From Micrococcales bacterium (lineage in GTDB: Bacteria > Actinomycetota > Actinomycetes > S36-B12 > UBA10799): DNA of 64,000 bases. The position numbers were made by a program, and so were the translations under genes. The notes beneath the pieces were generated by a model that searched no databases, was not told the origin of the DNA, and saw only the letters and a program-made list of their open reading frames with translations. The DNA lies in the NCBI GenBank assembly GCA_016703125.1, contig JADJCR010000015.1, positions 130,799 to 194,798 of the forward strand, read 5' to 3'. This document shows positions 7,614 to 16,409 of the stretch, in pieces; the first letter of the stretch is position 1, and every line of letters begins with the position of its first letter.

Positions 7614-8390
7614 GTGACCACCGTTGTTTCCGTCCACTCGTTCCGCGGCGGGACGGGCAAGAGCAACACGACCGCCAACGTCGCGGCGAACCTCACCGCT
7701 GCGGGCGCGCGCGTGGCCATCATCGACACCGATGTCCAGAGCCCCGGTATCCACACGCTGTTCGGCTTCGACCAGACCGTGGAGCAGACCCTCGACGACT
7801 ACCTGTGGGGCCGGATCGACATCACGGGGGCGGTGCACGACGTCACCGACCGGGTCGGCGCCACCGACGGCGGGCAGTTGTTCCTCGTGCCGGCGAGCAT
7901 GCGGGCTTCCGACATCGCGCGGATCCTGCGCGACGGCTACGACGTGATCAAACTCAACGAGGGGTTCCGGGACCTGTCCGAGGGCCTGGACCTGGACTAC
8001 CTGTTCATCGACACCCACCCGGGGCTCAACGAGGAGACGATGCTGTCCATCACGGTCAGTGACGTCCTGCTCCTGCTGCTGCGCCCGGACAAGCAGGACT
8101 TCCAGGGCACCGCGGTGACCGTCGACATCGCCCGGCGACTGTCGGTGCCGAACCTGCTGCTGGTGCTCAACAAGGTGCCCGAGCCGGTGGACATGGACGA
8201 CCTGCGCGCCCAGATGGACCAGGCGTACGGCGCTCCGACCGCGGCGATCCTGCCGCTGTCCACGCAGATGGTGATCAACGCTTCCGCCGGGCTGTTCAGC
8301 ATGACCCACCCGGATCACCCGTGGTCGGAGGGGATCCGGATGATCGCCGGGCACCTTCGGGAGGGCGCCGGCGGGCAGTCCAGCGGCTGA
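7614..8390 (+). CDS. ParA/MinD-like ATPase with variant Walker A
   Basis: The 258-residue protein has a deviant Walker A of the ParA/MinD type, HSFRGGTGKSNTTANVA, near residue 7, then VAIIDTDVQSPG (switch I/A-prime) and LDYLFIDTHPG (Walker B). The usual signature lysine of KGGxGK is arginine here. ParA/MinD proteins are ATP-driven dimerising switches on membranes or DNA. There is no ParB or plasmid context, so plasmid partition is unlikely. One base separates its stop from the ATG of a HAMP-domain membrane protein, so the two are translationally coupled and probably work together, for example to localise or gate the sensor. That partnership is inferred from gene order. Confidence 0.88.
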   Translation: MTTVVSVHSFRGGTGKSNTTANVAANLTAAGARVAIIDTDVQSPGIHTLFGFDQTVEQTLDDYLWGRIDITGAVHDVTDRVGATDGGQLFLVPASMRASDIARILRDGYDVIKLNEGFRDLSEGLDLDYLFIDTHPGLNEETMLSITVSDVLLLLLRPDKQDFQGTAVTVDIARRLSVPNLLLVLNKVPEPVDMDDLRAQMDQAYGAPTAAILPLSTQMVINASAGLFSMTHPDHPWSEGIRMIAGHLREGAGGQSSG

Positions 8391-8391
8391 T

Positions 8392-9366
8392 ATGAACCAG
8401 TCACCCACGCCGCGCCGATGGCGGTTCCCGATGCGGTGGAAGTTGCTGACCGCGTTCGCCGCCGCCTTCACCGTGGTCTTCGCGTTCATCGCGATCTGGG
8501 TGGTGCACTACGCCAGCGACATGGCGATGAAACGCCTCACCGCGCAACTGCTGGAGGCCACTGAGGGTGCCGCCCGGGACCTGCCGAAAAAGGCCGTCGC
8601 CGCGGTGGCGGAACTGCCCACCGAGGGGCGCCCGAAGCGCACCGGCGCCTACCAGCGCATCGCCGAGGACCTCACATCGGTGCGCGCGACCATCCCCTCC
8701 ATCAGCCCCTACACGTTCATGCTGGAGGGCGACGAGTTGGTCTACTTGGTCGCCTCGGGCAGCCCGTTCAAGGATCCGGTGGCCCGGACCGCCCCGGACT
8801 CGACGCTGACCTACATGCGCGAGGGGCTGCAGGGGACGACGTTCGAGCCGCAGAACACCGATTCGTACGGCACCTGGATCTCCGCTTTCAGCCCGATCGT
8901 CGACAAGCAGGGAAACACCATCGCCGCCGTGGGCATGGACTTCTCGCTGGAGTACGTGCAGGACGTCCAGCAGCGGGCGGTGTCCCAGGTCGTGCCCGTG
9001 CTGGCGGTCAGCTACGTCCTGCTGATCCTGCTGGTGCTGTTCGTGTCCACCCTGCTGGTCCGCCCGCTTCGCAGGCTCACTGCCGCCACCCGCCGCATCG
9101 CTGACGGCGAGTACGACGTCGATCTCGACGTCGCGCCGCGCACGCGCTTCCCCGACGAGATGTCCGACCTCGCGGAGTCCTTCACTGTGATGGCGCGCAA
9201 GGTCGCCGCTCGCGAACGGGCGTTGAGCAACGAGGTGCAGCGCCTGCGTGTGGAGATCGACGCCACCAAGCGCGAGGAGACGGTCCGGGAGATCACCGGG
9301 ACCGACTTCTTCACCGACCTGGAGGCGAAGGCCGCGGATCTGCGCTCACGCATGCACAAGAAGTGA
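8392..9366 (+). CDS. HAMP-domain membrane sensor without an output domain
   Basis: The 324-residue protein has one membrane segment near residues 16-40, an extracytoplasmic region of about 160 residues resembling a Cache/sensor fold (YTFMLEGDELVYLVASG, TYMREGLQG, AVGMDFSLEYV), a second membrane segment (VLAVSYVLLILLVLFVSTLLV), then a HAMP domain (RPLRRLTAATRRIADGEYD) and a C-terminal coiled coil. No kinase, methyl-accepting or cyclase output domain follows. It therefore probably signals through a partner, most plausibly the ParA-like ATPase encoded one base upstream. Its stop lies three bases from the stop of the convergent ATP-grasp gene. Confidence 0.85.
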   Translation: MNQSPTPRRWRFPMRWKLLTAFAAAFTVVFAFIAIWVVHYASDMAMKRLTAQLLEATEGAARDLPKKAVAAVAELPTEGRPKRTGAYQRIAEDLTSVRATIPSISPYTFMLEGDELVYLVASGSPFKDPVARTAPDSTLTYMREGLQGTTFEPQNTDSYGTWISAFSPIVDKQGNTIAAVGMDFSLEYVQDVQQRAVSQVVPVLAVSYVLLILLVLFVSTLLVRPLRRLTAATRRIADGEYDVDLDVAPRTRFPDEMSDLAESFTVMARKVAARERALSNEVQRLRVEIDATKREETVREITGTDFFTDLEAKAADLRSRMHKK

Positions 9367-9369
9367 GGT

Positions 9370-10725
9370 TCACGGCAGGATGAACGTCGGCGCCACACTC
9401 GCCCCGCCGCCGGTCACGTTGGTGATCCCGGAGCCCTCAGGAGCCAGCCGCACGTAGTAGCCGGCGACCTTGCCCGCGCACAGCAGGGGGTTGTGGTCGC
9501 CGTTGAAGCCGCGCACCGGGAAGCCCTCCTCCAGGACCGTGTAGTGCTCCGTGAGGATCGGCACCCGCTGCTGCACCACATGCCCGCCAGCGGCGGCCCG
9601 GTCGACGACCTCCCGCCAGGACTGCGGCGTGTGCGTCCAGCCCAGTTCCACGCCGGCCCCGCCGTACCCCTCGGTGGGTTTGACGACCAGTTGGTCGCGG
9701 TTGGCGTTCACGTACTCGATCAGGTCGATGATGCTGCCGCCGGCGTCGGTCGACGGGCCGGCGGCCACCAGCCGGGTCCACGGCAGGTGCTCGCGCGCCA
9801 GGGCCAGCTCGTCGTCGGTGACGCCGAGGTCGACCGCGGGATCGGTGACCATCGCGAACAGCGACTTCAGTCCGAACAGCCCCGACTGCAGGCTGGTGAT
9901 CATGCACAGGGACTCGGCGCGCAACGCCGCCTTGATCCCGTCGAGGCGCTCCCCCAGGTAACTGAGCATCGGCGTGAAGAACGCGCGGACCAGGACGTCC
10001 ACCGCCCGGCCCTTGTGCCGCAGGCGGCCCTCGCTGAACACCAGTTCCCCGGGGTCGGCGACGTCGATCTCGATCCCCCGCGGCGTCGCCACGCTCGTCA
10101 GGTAGCCGATGGCCGGGGCCGCGATGGCGGTCAGTTCGGTGGGCATCGCCACGACGGTGTAGGGCAGTCCGGTCCCGCCGAAGTCGTGCCAGGTCTTCAC
10201 CATCGCGTCGATGACGTCCTCGCCCGCGGTCGCGGTGCGGAAGGGATACTCCTGGGCGAAGCGTTGGGCCAGATCGGTGCCCGCCAGCAGCGCCGCGGAC
10301 CCGTCGGCCGGCAGGATGCCGCCGGGCAGGCCGCCGTTGAACTCCAGCACCCGCAGGCCCTCCGGCGTGCGCACCCCGTCGAGGCGCCCGAAGACGATCG
10401 GCTCGGGGTAACCGGCAGGGATGGCGAACAGGTCGGCGTCGGGCACCCCGTCCAGCCAGCCCGGGGTGTAGCGGTCCTGCAACGCCGGCTCGGCCAGCAG
10501 TCGGCGGCCGGCGGCCACCAGCGCGGCCACCACGGCGGTGGCCACGGCCTGGTCCTGTGCCACCTCGGCCTCGGTGAGCAGTTGCGGTTCGGCGACCAGC
10601 ATCGCCGGTTTGCCCTGGTACACCAGGCCGGCCGCAGTCTGCTTGTCGATCAGGTCCTGCGTCCAGGCCGCGCTGTCGCGGACCTCGGACTGCAGGCTCC
10701 GCCAGTGGGCAAGGGCCTCGTTCAT
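9370..10725 (-). CDS. Circularly permuted ATP-grasp ligase-like protein
   Basis: The protein is 451 residues. Features that suggest ATP-grasp are LRVLEFNGGLPGG in the N-terminal third and, in the C-terminal third, VVKPTEGYGGAGVELG, VVQQRVP and the final GKVAGYYVRLAPEG. The order fits circularly permuted type ATP-grasp or glutathionylspermidine synthase-like enzymes, which join a carboxylate to an amine or thiol through an acyl phosphate. The substrate cannot be told. The ATG at 10725 is preceded by GGAGGAGCAGAC and overlaps the stop of the MFS gene by 4 bases (ATGA), so it is the last gene of a coupled operon: a possible synthesis step whose product the MFS protein exports. Confidence 0.72.
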   Translation of the reverse strand: MNEALAHWRSLQSEVRDSAAWTQDLIDKQTAAGLVYQGKPAMLVAEPQLLTEAEVAQDQAVATAVVAALVAAGRRLLAEPALQDRYTPGWLDGVPDADLFAIPAGYPEPIVFGRLDGVRTPEGLRVLEFNGGLPGGILPADGSAALLAGTDLAQRFAQEYPFRTATAGEDVIDAMVKTWHDFGGTGLPYTVVAMPTELTAIAAPAIGYLTSVATPRGIEIDVADPGELVFSEGRLRHKGRAVDVLVRAFFTPMLSYLGERLDGIKAALRAESLCMITSLQSGLFGLKSLFAMVTDPAVDLGVTDDELALAREHLPWTRLVAAGPSTDAGGSIIDLIEYVNANRDQLVVKPTEGYGGAGVELGWTHTPQSWREVVDRAAAGGHVVQQRVPILTEHYTVLEEGFPVRGFNGDHNPLLCAGKVAGYYVRLAPEGSGITNVTGGGASVAPTFILP

Positions 10726-12242
10726 GTCTGCTCCTCCTTCTCGGTCGGGCTGTCCAGCCGCGCGGGCAATCCGCGCCAAACGATCACCGCCAGCACCACC
10801 AGGACGGCGGCCGCCACGACCAGCGTGAGCCGGAAGCCGGCGACGTAGGCATCCCGCGCGGCGTCGGCCAGTCCGGCCACATCGGCACGCTGCGCGACGT
10901 TGAGCGCGCCACCGAGACTCTCCAGGGCGTCGTACTGGTCCTGCGCGGACAGTCCCGCGGCCGCCGGGGCCACGTCGGCCTTGTAGGTGACGGCCAGCAG
11001 CGTCCCGTAGGCCGCGACTCCGAAGGCCAGCCCGAACCGCACGGCCATGCTGTTGATCGCCGACCCGACACTGCGCCGCTCATCCGGGTAGTTGCTCACC
11101 GACGTGTGCGTCATCAGCGCAGGTGCCACGCCCATCACGCCGGTCAGGACCAGGCCGAGGATGAGCACCGGGTAGAACGGGCTGCGGCCGCCGGAACTGG
11201 TGAGCACCAGCCCGATCCCGGTGATCACCAGCGCCACCGCCGTGATGTTGCGCGCGCCGAAGCGCTTCGCGGTCACACCGGCTGTGGCCGAACTGGCCGT
11301 CCACATGAGCAGCGCGGGCATGAGGAACAATCCCGCGGCCAGCGCGGAGAACCCGAGGACCAGCTGCACGTACTGCGTGTTGAGGAACAGCAGACCACCC
11401 AGGGTGAACTGCACGAGGAACACCGTCAGCGTCAGGATAAGGAAGGTCCGCCGCTTCACGATGGCCGGGTCGAACAGCGGTTCGGGCACTCGCCGCTCCC
11501 ACCACACCAGAGCCACGCTGGCGACCAGGCCGATGCCCAGCGAGATCCAGACCCAGCGGTCCGGCGAGGAGGCGGCGCTGACGGCCGCATACAGGAAGGC
11601 GACGCCGGCCACCGCGGTGAGGGTGGCGCCGCCGTTGTCCATCGACCGCACTGGCGCCGGTTCGTCCTTGGGCAGCCACAGGACGTTCATGACCAGCGCC
11701 AGGGCCAGCATCGGCGCCACCGACCAGAACGCCGCGTGCCAGCCGAAGGTCACCAGGGCGGCGCCACCGAGCAGCGGCCCGAGCAGTGCGCCGATCGCCT
11801 GGGTGCCGCCCATGATCCCCACCGCGGTGCGCTGGCTGGTGCCCCGTGTGACGTCGAAGGTCAAGGCCATCGCCGACGGCATGGCCAGCGCCGAACCCAG
11901 CCCGGTGAGCGCCCGCAGCAAGATGAGGATCTCCACGCTGTTGGTCATGCCGGAGAGCAGCGCCGAAATGAGGAAGATGACGTTGCCGAGCAGCAGCATG
12001 CGCTTGCGGCCGACACGGTCGCTCCACGCCCCGGCGAACAGGATGAACGCCGCCGAGGTCATCGGGGTGGCATTCACGATCCACGCCAACTGGTCGGCAG
12101 TCGCGGACAGTTCGGTGGAGATCGTCGGCAGCGCGACGCTGGCGATCGTCATGTTCAGCGCCACCGCCAGATAGGTCAGCGACAGCGGCAGAACCGGAAG
12201 TGGCAGCCGTGTTCTGCCGGGCGCCTCGGCGGGTTCGGACAC
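10722..12242 (-). CDS. MFS transporter, DHA2/EmrB-QacA-like
   Basis: This protein of about 506 residues has some 14 membrane segments. It carries the MFS motif A-like loop GAWSDRVGRKRMLLLGN and the motif C-like stretch GIMGGTQAIGALLGPLLGG, as in proton-coupled drug/metabolite exporters. The start is GTG 12242, one base beyond the stop of the upstream HATPase-GNAT gene, and its stop overlaps the ATG of the ATP-grasp gene. The three genes therefore form one translationally coupled operon. The likely role is export of the operon's product or of a toxic compound; the substrate is unknown. Confidence 0.85.
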   Translation of the reverse strand: MSEPAEAPGRTRLPLPVLPLSLTYLAVALNMTIASVALPTISTELSATADQLAWIVNATPMTSAAFILFAGAWSDRVGRKRMLLLGNVIFLISALLSGMTNSVEILILLRALTGLGSALAMPSAMALTFDVTRGTSQRTAVGIMGGTQAIGALLGPLLGGAALVTFGWHAAFWSVAPMLALALVMNVLWLPKDEPAPVRSMDNGGATLTAVAGVAFLYAAVSAASSPDRWVWISLGIGLVASVALVWWERRVPEPLFDPAIVKRRTFLILTLTVFLVQFTLGGLLFLNTQYVQLVLGFSALAAGLFLMPALLMWTASSATAGVTAKRFGARNITAVALVITGIGLVLTSSGGRSPFYPVLILGLVLTGVMGVAPALMTHTSVSNYPDERRSVGSAINSMAVRFGLAFGVAAYGTLLAVTYKADVAPAAAGLSAQDQYDALESLGGALNVAQRADVAGLADAARDAYVAGFRLTLVVAAAVLVVLAVIVWRGLPARLDSPTEKEEQT

Positions 12243-12243
12243 G

Positions 12244-13776
12244 TCAGTCGAGCGCTTCGTAGATGCGCGCCATGTGCGCCCGGGAGCGCTCCCGCTGCGC
12301 CACCCGTTCGGCGGCGCGCTTGTAGTCCGCCAGCACGAAGTCGCGCAGGTACGTGCCCATGTCGGAGGCCACGTTGATCTCCTCCGGCCGCACCTCGACG
12401 TTGTTGAGGTTCTGCAGCACCAGGACATCCCCGTCGGCGTATTCCGGGTAGATCCCGCTGAACGACAGGCCGATCTCCTGCAGCCCGGACCCGAAGTAAC
12501 TGGTAGCCGGATCACCGAGCGGGAGCACGACCAGGATGAGTTCGAAGCGGTTCATGCGCAACTGCCGCACCTGCTCCTGCAGGTTCTCCAGGAAATCCTC
12601 CCCGTAGTCCTCGACATAGACGAAAGCCACGCCGGTCTCGTGCCGCAGGCTCAGCCGGAAGCGGGACTTCGCCTCACTCGCGGCGGCGTTGCGCTCATAC
12701 TGCGAGTGCACGGTGCGCGGCAACTTGCCCTCGGAGTAGATGCGCTCCACCACCTCGCGGTAGATCGGCGGCACGTAGCACTCCCGCGGCGGGGTCTTGC
12801 CAAACGAACCATAGAAGAGCATCACGGCCTTGCGCACCCGGTCGTCGGAGTCGAAGCCGCGGAAGTCCAAGTCGTTGGACTGCGCGGCCAGCAGCAGGCC
12901 GACCTCGTGCCCGCCACCTGTGAGCGCCGCCTTCTGGCTGCCCAGGTGCACGGTGACGGCTTCGGTGTACTGCCCCACGAAACCCTTCTCGAGCAGCCGC
13001 GTGACATGCGCGAAACCGATGCGCAGGGACAGCCCGTGACGTCGGTAGCCGGGGTCGACCGCCAGCAGCCCGATCTTCCCGGTGGTCGCATCCGGGTCGT
13101 GCACCTCGCTGGCCAGGTGCCCCACGATGCGCCCATCCGGCGACACCGCCACCGTGGCCAGGTGCCGGCCGCTCTGCACCATCTCCGCCAGGCGTTCCGG
13201 TTCGTAGACCACCGGTGCGTACGAAACCGTGTAGCCGTAGCAGCGGTAGAACAACCGGGCGACCCCCACGACGTCGTCAAGGGTCATGGGCCGGATGTCC
13301 ACCACCACCTGACCGTCCTCACCGACGGTCGGCGCCGGGGTGGGGTCGGACTCGGTCTCGGCGATGAACTGCTCGTCCTCGCTCACCGTCTCGTAGCGCA
13401 GGCGCTTGGAGATCTCCGTGCGGTTGCCGGCTCGGCCCTCGTTGGCGAACGTCAGGCCGTCGGCGAAACCCAGCCGGATGAGTTCGGCCACCCGCGGGGG
13501 GTAGGCCGTGCCGAAGTCCAGGGGCGCGCCGCGGTCGCGCAGGACCAAAGTCATGTCGCCGGGATCGCGCAGGACCTCGATGTCGAGGTCCACCGGGTCG
13601 TCGGGGCCGAAAGCGTCGCGCAGCACCGCATCGAGGACCTCGACGGTCAGCGCCCGCAGCCGCACCCGGTCGGCTGTCGACAGGCCGAGCATGTCCGCGC
13701 TGCCTTCGACCAGAGCGGGGGCGAGGGCCACGGCCTCGCGACTACCGATGGTCAGCCGGCACAGCGGATCGGACAC
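12244..13776 (-). CDS. HATPase (anti-sigma-like) fused to GNAT acetyltransferase
   Basis: The 510-residue protein opens with a GHKL-type domain (roughly residues 1-150), with a DRGAPLDFG box of the anti-sigma-factor/serine-kinase type and an N-box-like EVLDAVLRDAF in which the usual Asn is Asp. From about 170 a GNAT domain follows, with VVDIRPMTLDDVVGVARLFY and the acetyl-CoA loop LLAVDPGYRRHGLSLRIGFA. A further ~200 residues (FYGSFGKTPPRECYVPP onward) resemble a second degenerate GNAT half. GTG 13776 is preceded by GGAGGTCCG. It leads the operon with the MFS and ATP-grasp genes. A phospho-switch controlling acetylation is possible, but no target is evident. Confidence 0.75.
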   Translation of the reverse strand: MSDPLCRLTIGSREAVALAPALVEGSADMLGLSTADRVRLRALTVEVLDAVLRDAFGPDDPVDLDIEVLRDPGDMTLVLRDRGAPLDFGTAYPPRVAELIRLGFADGLTFANEGRAGNRTEISKRLRYETVSEDEQFIAETESDPTPAPTVGEDGQVVVDIRPMTLDDVVGVARLFYRCYGYTVSYAPVVYEPERLAEMVQSGRHLATVAVSPDGRIVGHLASEVHDPDATTGKIGLLAVDPGYRRHGLSLRIGFAHVTRLLEKGFVGQYTEAVTVHLGSQKAALTGGGHEVGLLLAAQSNDLDFRGFDSDDRVRKAVMLFYGSFGKTPPRECYVPPIYREVVERIYSEGKLPRTVHSQYERNAAASEAKSRFRLSLRHETGVAFVYVEDYGEDFLENLQEQVRQLRMNRFELILVVLPLGDPATSYFGSGLQEIGLSFSGIYPEYADGDVLVLQNLNNVEVRPEEINVASDMGTYLRDFVLADYKRAAERVAQRERSRAHMARIYEALD

Positions 13777-13858
13777 CGGACCTCCTTCAGCCTCGGCTTC
13801 GAGGCTAGGGCAGGGGCGGTGCACCACGCGCGCCACCGGACTCGGCGATGATGGGACG

Positions 13859-14503
13859 GTGCCCGGTTCGGTGACCTCCAACCCGCTGCACGACCTGCTC
13901 GGCGGGCGGCGCGGGGCCCTGGAGTCGGCCCTGCCCAGTGTGGTCTTCGTCGTCGCGTACCTCGTGACCGGATCACAATTGACGACCGCCTTGGTGGCGG
14001 CCCTGCTCACGGCGGCCGTACTGGCGGGAGCACGGCTGGTCCGCCGGGAGAAGCCGGTGCGGGTCGTCGGAGGTCTGGCCGGAGTCGCCATTGCCGCCGT
14101 GGTCGCCGCGCGCACCGGGAACGCCGCCGACTACTTCCTGCCCAGCCTGCTGGCCAACATCGCCTCCGCACTGGTGTGGGCGGCGTCGATCCTGGCCCGC
14201 TGGCCGCTACTGGGAGTGGTCATCGGGTTCGCCATCGGGCAGCGCACCGCGTGGCGCCAGGACCCGGATCTGGTGCGGGCCTACAGCCGCGCATCGTGGA
14301 TCTGGGCGGGATCGTTCCTCGTGCGCGCCGCGGTGAACACACCCCTGTACCTGACCGACAACCTGGTGGGCCTGGGCATCTCCCGCGTCCTGCTGGGCTG
14401 GCCGATGGTGCTGCTGGTGATCGCCACGAGCTGGTGGGCGATCCGGCGCAGCCTGCCGGCCGACCACCCGGGGATCATGACCCCCCGGGTCCACCGGACC
14501 TGA
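13859..14503 (+). CDS. DUF3159 family membrane protein
   Basis: The 214-residue protein has five or six membrane segments and the family signature LLGGRRGALESALPSVVFVV near its start, with later WAGSFLVRAAVNTPLYL and WWAIRR. The family is common in actinobacteria and has no established function. GTG 13859 was chosen as the first start after the divergent operon; GTG 13873 is possible. The gene is convergent with the AIM24 gene, seven bases apart. Confidence 0.85.
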   Translation: MPGSVTSNPLHDLLGGRRGALESALPSVVFVVAYLVTGSQLTTALVAALLTAAVLAGARLVRREKPVRVVGGLAGVAIAAVVAARTGNAADYFLPSLLANIASALVWAASILARWPLLGVVIGFAIGQRTAWRQDPDLVRAYSRASWIWAGSFLVRAAVNTPLYLTDNLVGLGISRVLLGWPMVLLVIATSWWAIRRSLPADHPGIMTPRVHRT

Positions 14504-14510
14504 GGCTCGC

Positions 14511-15188
14511 TCAGTTGCTGTTGTTGGTGGGCAGTTTGGGGATGAGCCAGTTCAGGAAGGCCTGCGGGCTGCGGCTCTGCGTGTAGATCACGCCCGGGCC
14601 CGTGAGGTCGACGACCAAACCCTCGCCGGACAGGAAGGTCGACTTCCAGTTGCCGACCTTGCGCACCTGGTAGGTGACCCCCTCCGACCACGCCACCACG
14701 TGCCCGGTGTCGACCGTGAGGGTCTGGCCGGGTTGGAGTTCTCGCGATTCGATCGCCCCGTAGGAACTGACGAGTACCTCACCGTGCCCGCTGACCCGCA
14801 GGATGATCAAGCCCTCACCGCTGAAGAACGTCTTCGCCCCACCCCATTTGGAATCGACCTCGACCCCCATCGCCGACGCCAGGTACGCGCCGGACTGCAG
14901 GAACACGGTCTGCCCCGCCAGCGTCCACGTCACAATGTCCCCGGCGAGTTCAGGTGCGACCCCGACCTCCCCGCCCTCCGGGCCGGCGGTGAACGTGTTC
15001 ATGAAGAAGCTCTCGCCGCCCAGTGAACGCCGCAGGCCCTTCATGAAGCCGCCCTGCGTGCTGGTCTCGATGTTCACGCTCGGGGTCTTGTAGACCATCG
15101 CGCCGGCTTCGGCTTTGATCTGCTCGTTGGGCCCGAGGGTCAGGGTGGCGCTGGCGAAGGCCGGGGAGTGCTTGATCTCGATCTGCAT
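14511..15188 (-). CDS. AIM24 / TIGR00266 family protein
   Basis: The 225-residue protein matches the AIM24 beta-roll family: IKAEAGAMVYKTPSVNIET, GGFMKGLRRSLGGESFFMNTF and SGHGEVLVSSYGAI are recognisable family blocks. Bacterial members are cytosolic, and their role is not defined; the yeast namesake affects mitochondrial membrane organisation. A TAGGGT box lies six bases before the ATG, so the gene is probably leaderless and shares a compact divergent promoter region with the hydrolase at 15221. Confidence 0.9.
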   Translation of the reverse strand: MQIEIKHSPAFASATLTLGPNEQIKAEAGAMVYKTPSVNIETSTQGGFMKGLRRSLGGESFFMNTFTAGPEGGEVGVAPELAGDIVTWTLAGQTVFLQSGAYLASAMGVEVDSKWGGAKTFFSGEGLIILRVSGHGEVLVSSYGAIESRELQPGQTLTVDTGHVVAWSEGVTYQVRKVGNWKSTFLSGEGLVVDLTGPGVIYTQSRSPQAFLNWLIPKLPTNNSN

Positions 15189-15194
15189 GCAGCC

Positions 15195-15200
15195 ACCCTA
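15195..15200 (-). promoter_or_regulatory. -10 box (TAGGGT) of the AIM24 gene
   Basis: TAGGGT on the minus strand with a 6-nt gap to the ATG at 15188. It is one half of a 32-bp divergent promoter region in which both transcripts appear leaderless. Confidence 0.5.
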
Positions 15201-15208
15201 GTGGCCGG

Positions 15209-15214
15209 TAGCCT
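15209..15214 (+). promoter_or_regulatory. -10 box (TAGCCT) of the hydrolase gene
   Basis: TAGCCT with a 6-nt gap to GTG 15221. Together with the facing box at 15195-15200 it leaves little room for separate -35 boxes, so the two promoters must overlap. Confidence 0.5.
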
Positions 15215-15220
15215 GGATTC

Positions 15221-16408
15221 GTGCGCGAGCGAGCACTGCGGAACTGGCTGACGGCCGCGATCCTGACGGTGGCGTTCAGCCTCCTAGCGCTGTCCGGCCC
15301 GGGCATCTGGACGAAGGCCGGCGTGGTCGTCATCGCGGCCGTCAGCGTGCTGGCCGTCCGGCGCTCGCAGGCCCGCGGGACCGGGGCATTGCTAGTGATC
15401 TGGGGCGTAGTGGGCCTCGCCCTGGGGCTCGCGGTCGGTGTCCGCCACGTCCTTGCTGGGCGGTTCACCCTGTCCCTGGTGGCCGTGGTCGCCGCTGTGT
15501 TCCTGGTGGCCGTCGGCTCCCGGATCCTCCTGCGCGCACTGTCCTGGCCGGTCCGGCTCCTCGGCGCAGCCGGCCTGGCCCTGGCCGGTCTCATCGGCCT
15601 GTACCTGCTCGTGATCCCCCTGCTGACCACCCAGCCCCTGGCCGCGGATACTCCAGGGGAACCGCCAGCCGGCTTCAGCGAGGTCGTCTTCGAGACCTCC
15701 GACGGCGTCACGCTGCGCGGGTGGTACGCCGGCACGGACAACGGCGCGGCGGTCGTGGTGGTTCCCGGGTCCGGCTCCTCGCGCACCGGCGCCGCGGAAC
15801 AGGCCGGCCGGTTGGCTGAAGCGGGCTTCGGGGTACTGGTCTACGACCCGCGGGGGCACGGTGCCAGCAGCGGCCGGGCGATGGACTTCGGATGGGCCGG
15901 GGACGAGGATGTGACGGCTGCGGTCACGTTCACCTCCGCGCAACCGGGCGTGCGCTCGGTCGGCGCCCTCGGGCTGTCCATGGGTGGCGAGCAGGTGCTG
16001 GGGGCCGCCGCCGGTGATCCCGGCATCGCCGCGGTCGTCGCCGAGGGCGCCACCAACCGCGTGGCCGCGGACCTGGCCTGGCTGCCGGACCGCTACGGCA
16101 CCCGGGGTGGGCTCCAACTCGGCCTCGAGCACGCCAAGCAGGCCATCACCGGCCTGCTGACCCCGTACTCCGCTCCCGGCGGCCTGCAGGAGTCCCTGTC
16201 GGCCATCGGCGACCGGCCGGTCCTGCTCATCACGGCCGGCCAGCGGCCCGACGAACTGTACGCAGCGACGTACCACGCCGCAGACAGTCCCACGGTCGAG
16301 ATCTGGGCCGTCGAGGGTGCCGGGCACGTGGGTGCGCTGGCCACGGATCCGGGCGCCTGGGAGCAGCGGGTCATCGGGTTCTTCGAGGAAGCCCTGCTTG
16401 ACCGCTGA
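15221..16408 (+). CDS. Membrane-anchored alpha/beta hydrolase
   Basis: The first ~145 residues contain four or five hydrophobic segments. The remainder is an alpha/beta-hydrolase domain that begins EVVFETSDGVTLRGWY, has the oxyanion region VVVVPGSGSSR, DPRGHGASSG, the nucleophile elbow GLSMGG, and a C-terminal GAGHVGAL with the catalytic His. It resembles the BAAT/YqkD-like hydrolases on membrane anchors. The substrate is unknown. It ends 41 bases before the alkane hydroxylase gene, and the intervening palindrome suggests that alkB is separately regulated. Confidence 0.83.
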   Translation: MRERALRNWLTAAILTVAFSLLALSGPGIWTKAGVVVIAAVSVLAVRRSQARGTGALLVIWGVVGLALGLAVGVRHVLAGRFTLSLVAVVAAVFLVAVGSRILLRALSWPVRLLGAAGLALAGLIGLYLLVIPLLTTQPLAADTPGEPPAGFSEVVFETSDGVTLRGWYAGTDNGAAVVVVPGSGSSRTGAAEQAGRLAEAGFGVLVYDPRGHGASSGRAMDFGWAGDEDVTAAVTFTSAQPGVRSVGALGLSMGGEQVLGAAAGDPGIAAVVAEGATNRVAADLAWLPDRYGTRGGLQLGLEHAKQAITGLLTPYSAPGGLQESLSAIGDRPVLLITAGQRPDELYAATYHAADSPTVEIWAVEGAGHVGALATDPGAWEQRVIGFFEEALLDR

Positions 16409-16409
16409 C

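Noticed and set aside
7614..8390. Plasmid or chromosome partition (ParA) locus
   Set aside because: No ParB, no parS-like sites, and the partner is a HAMP membrane protein.
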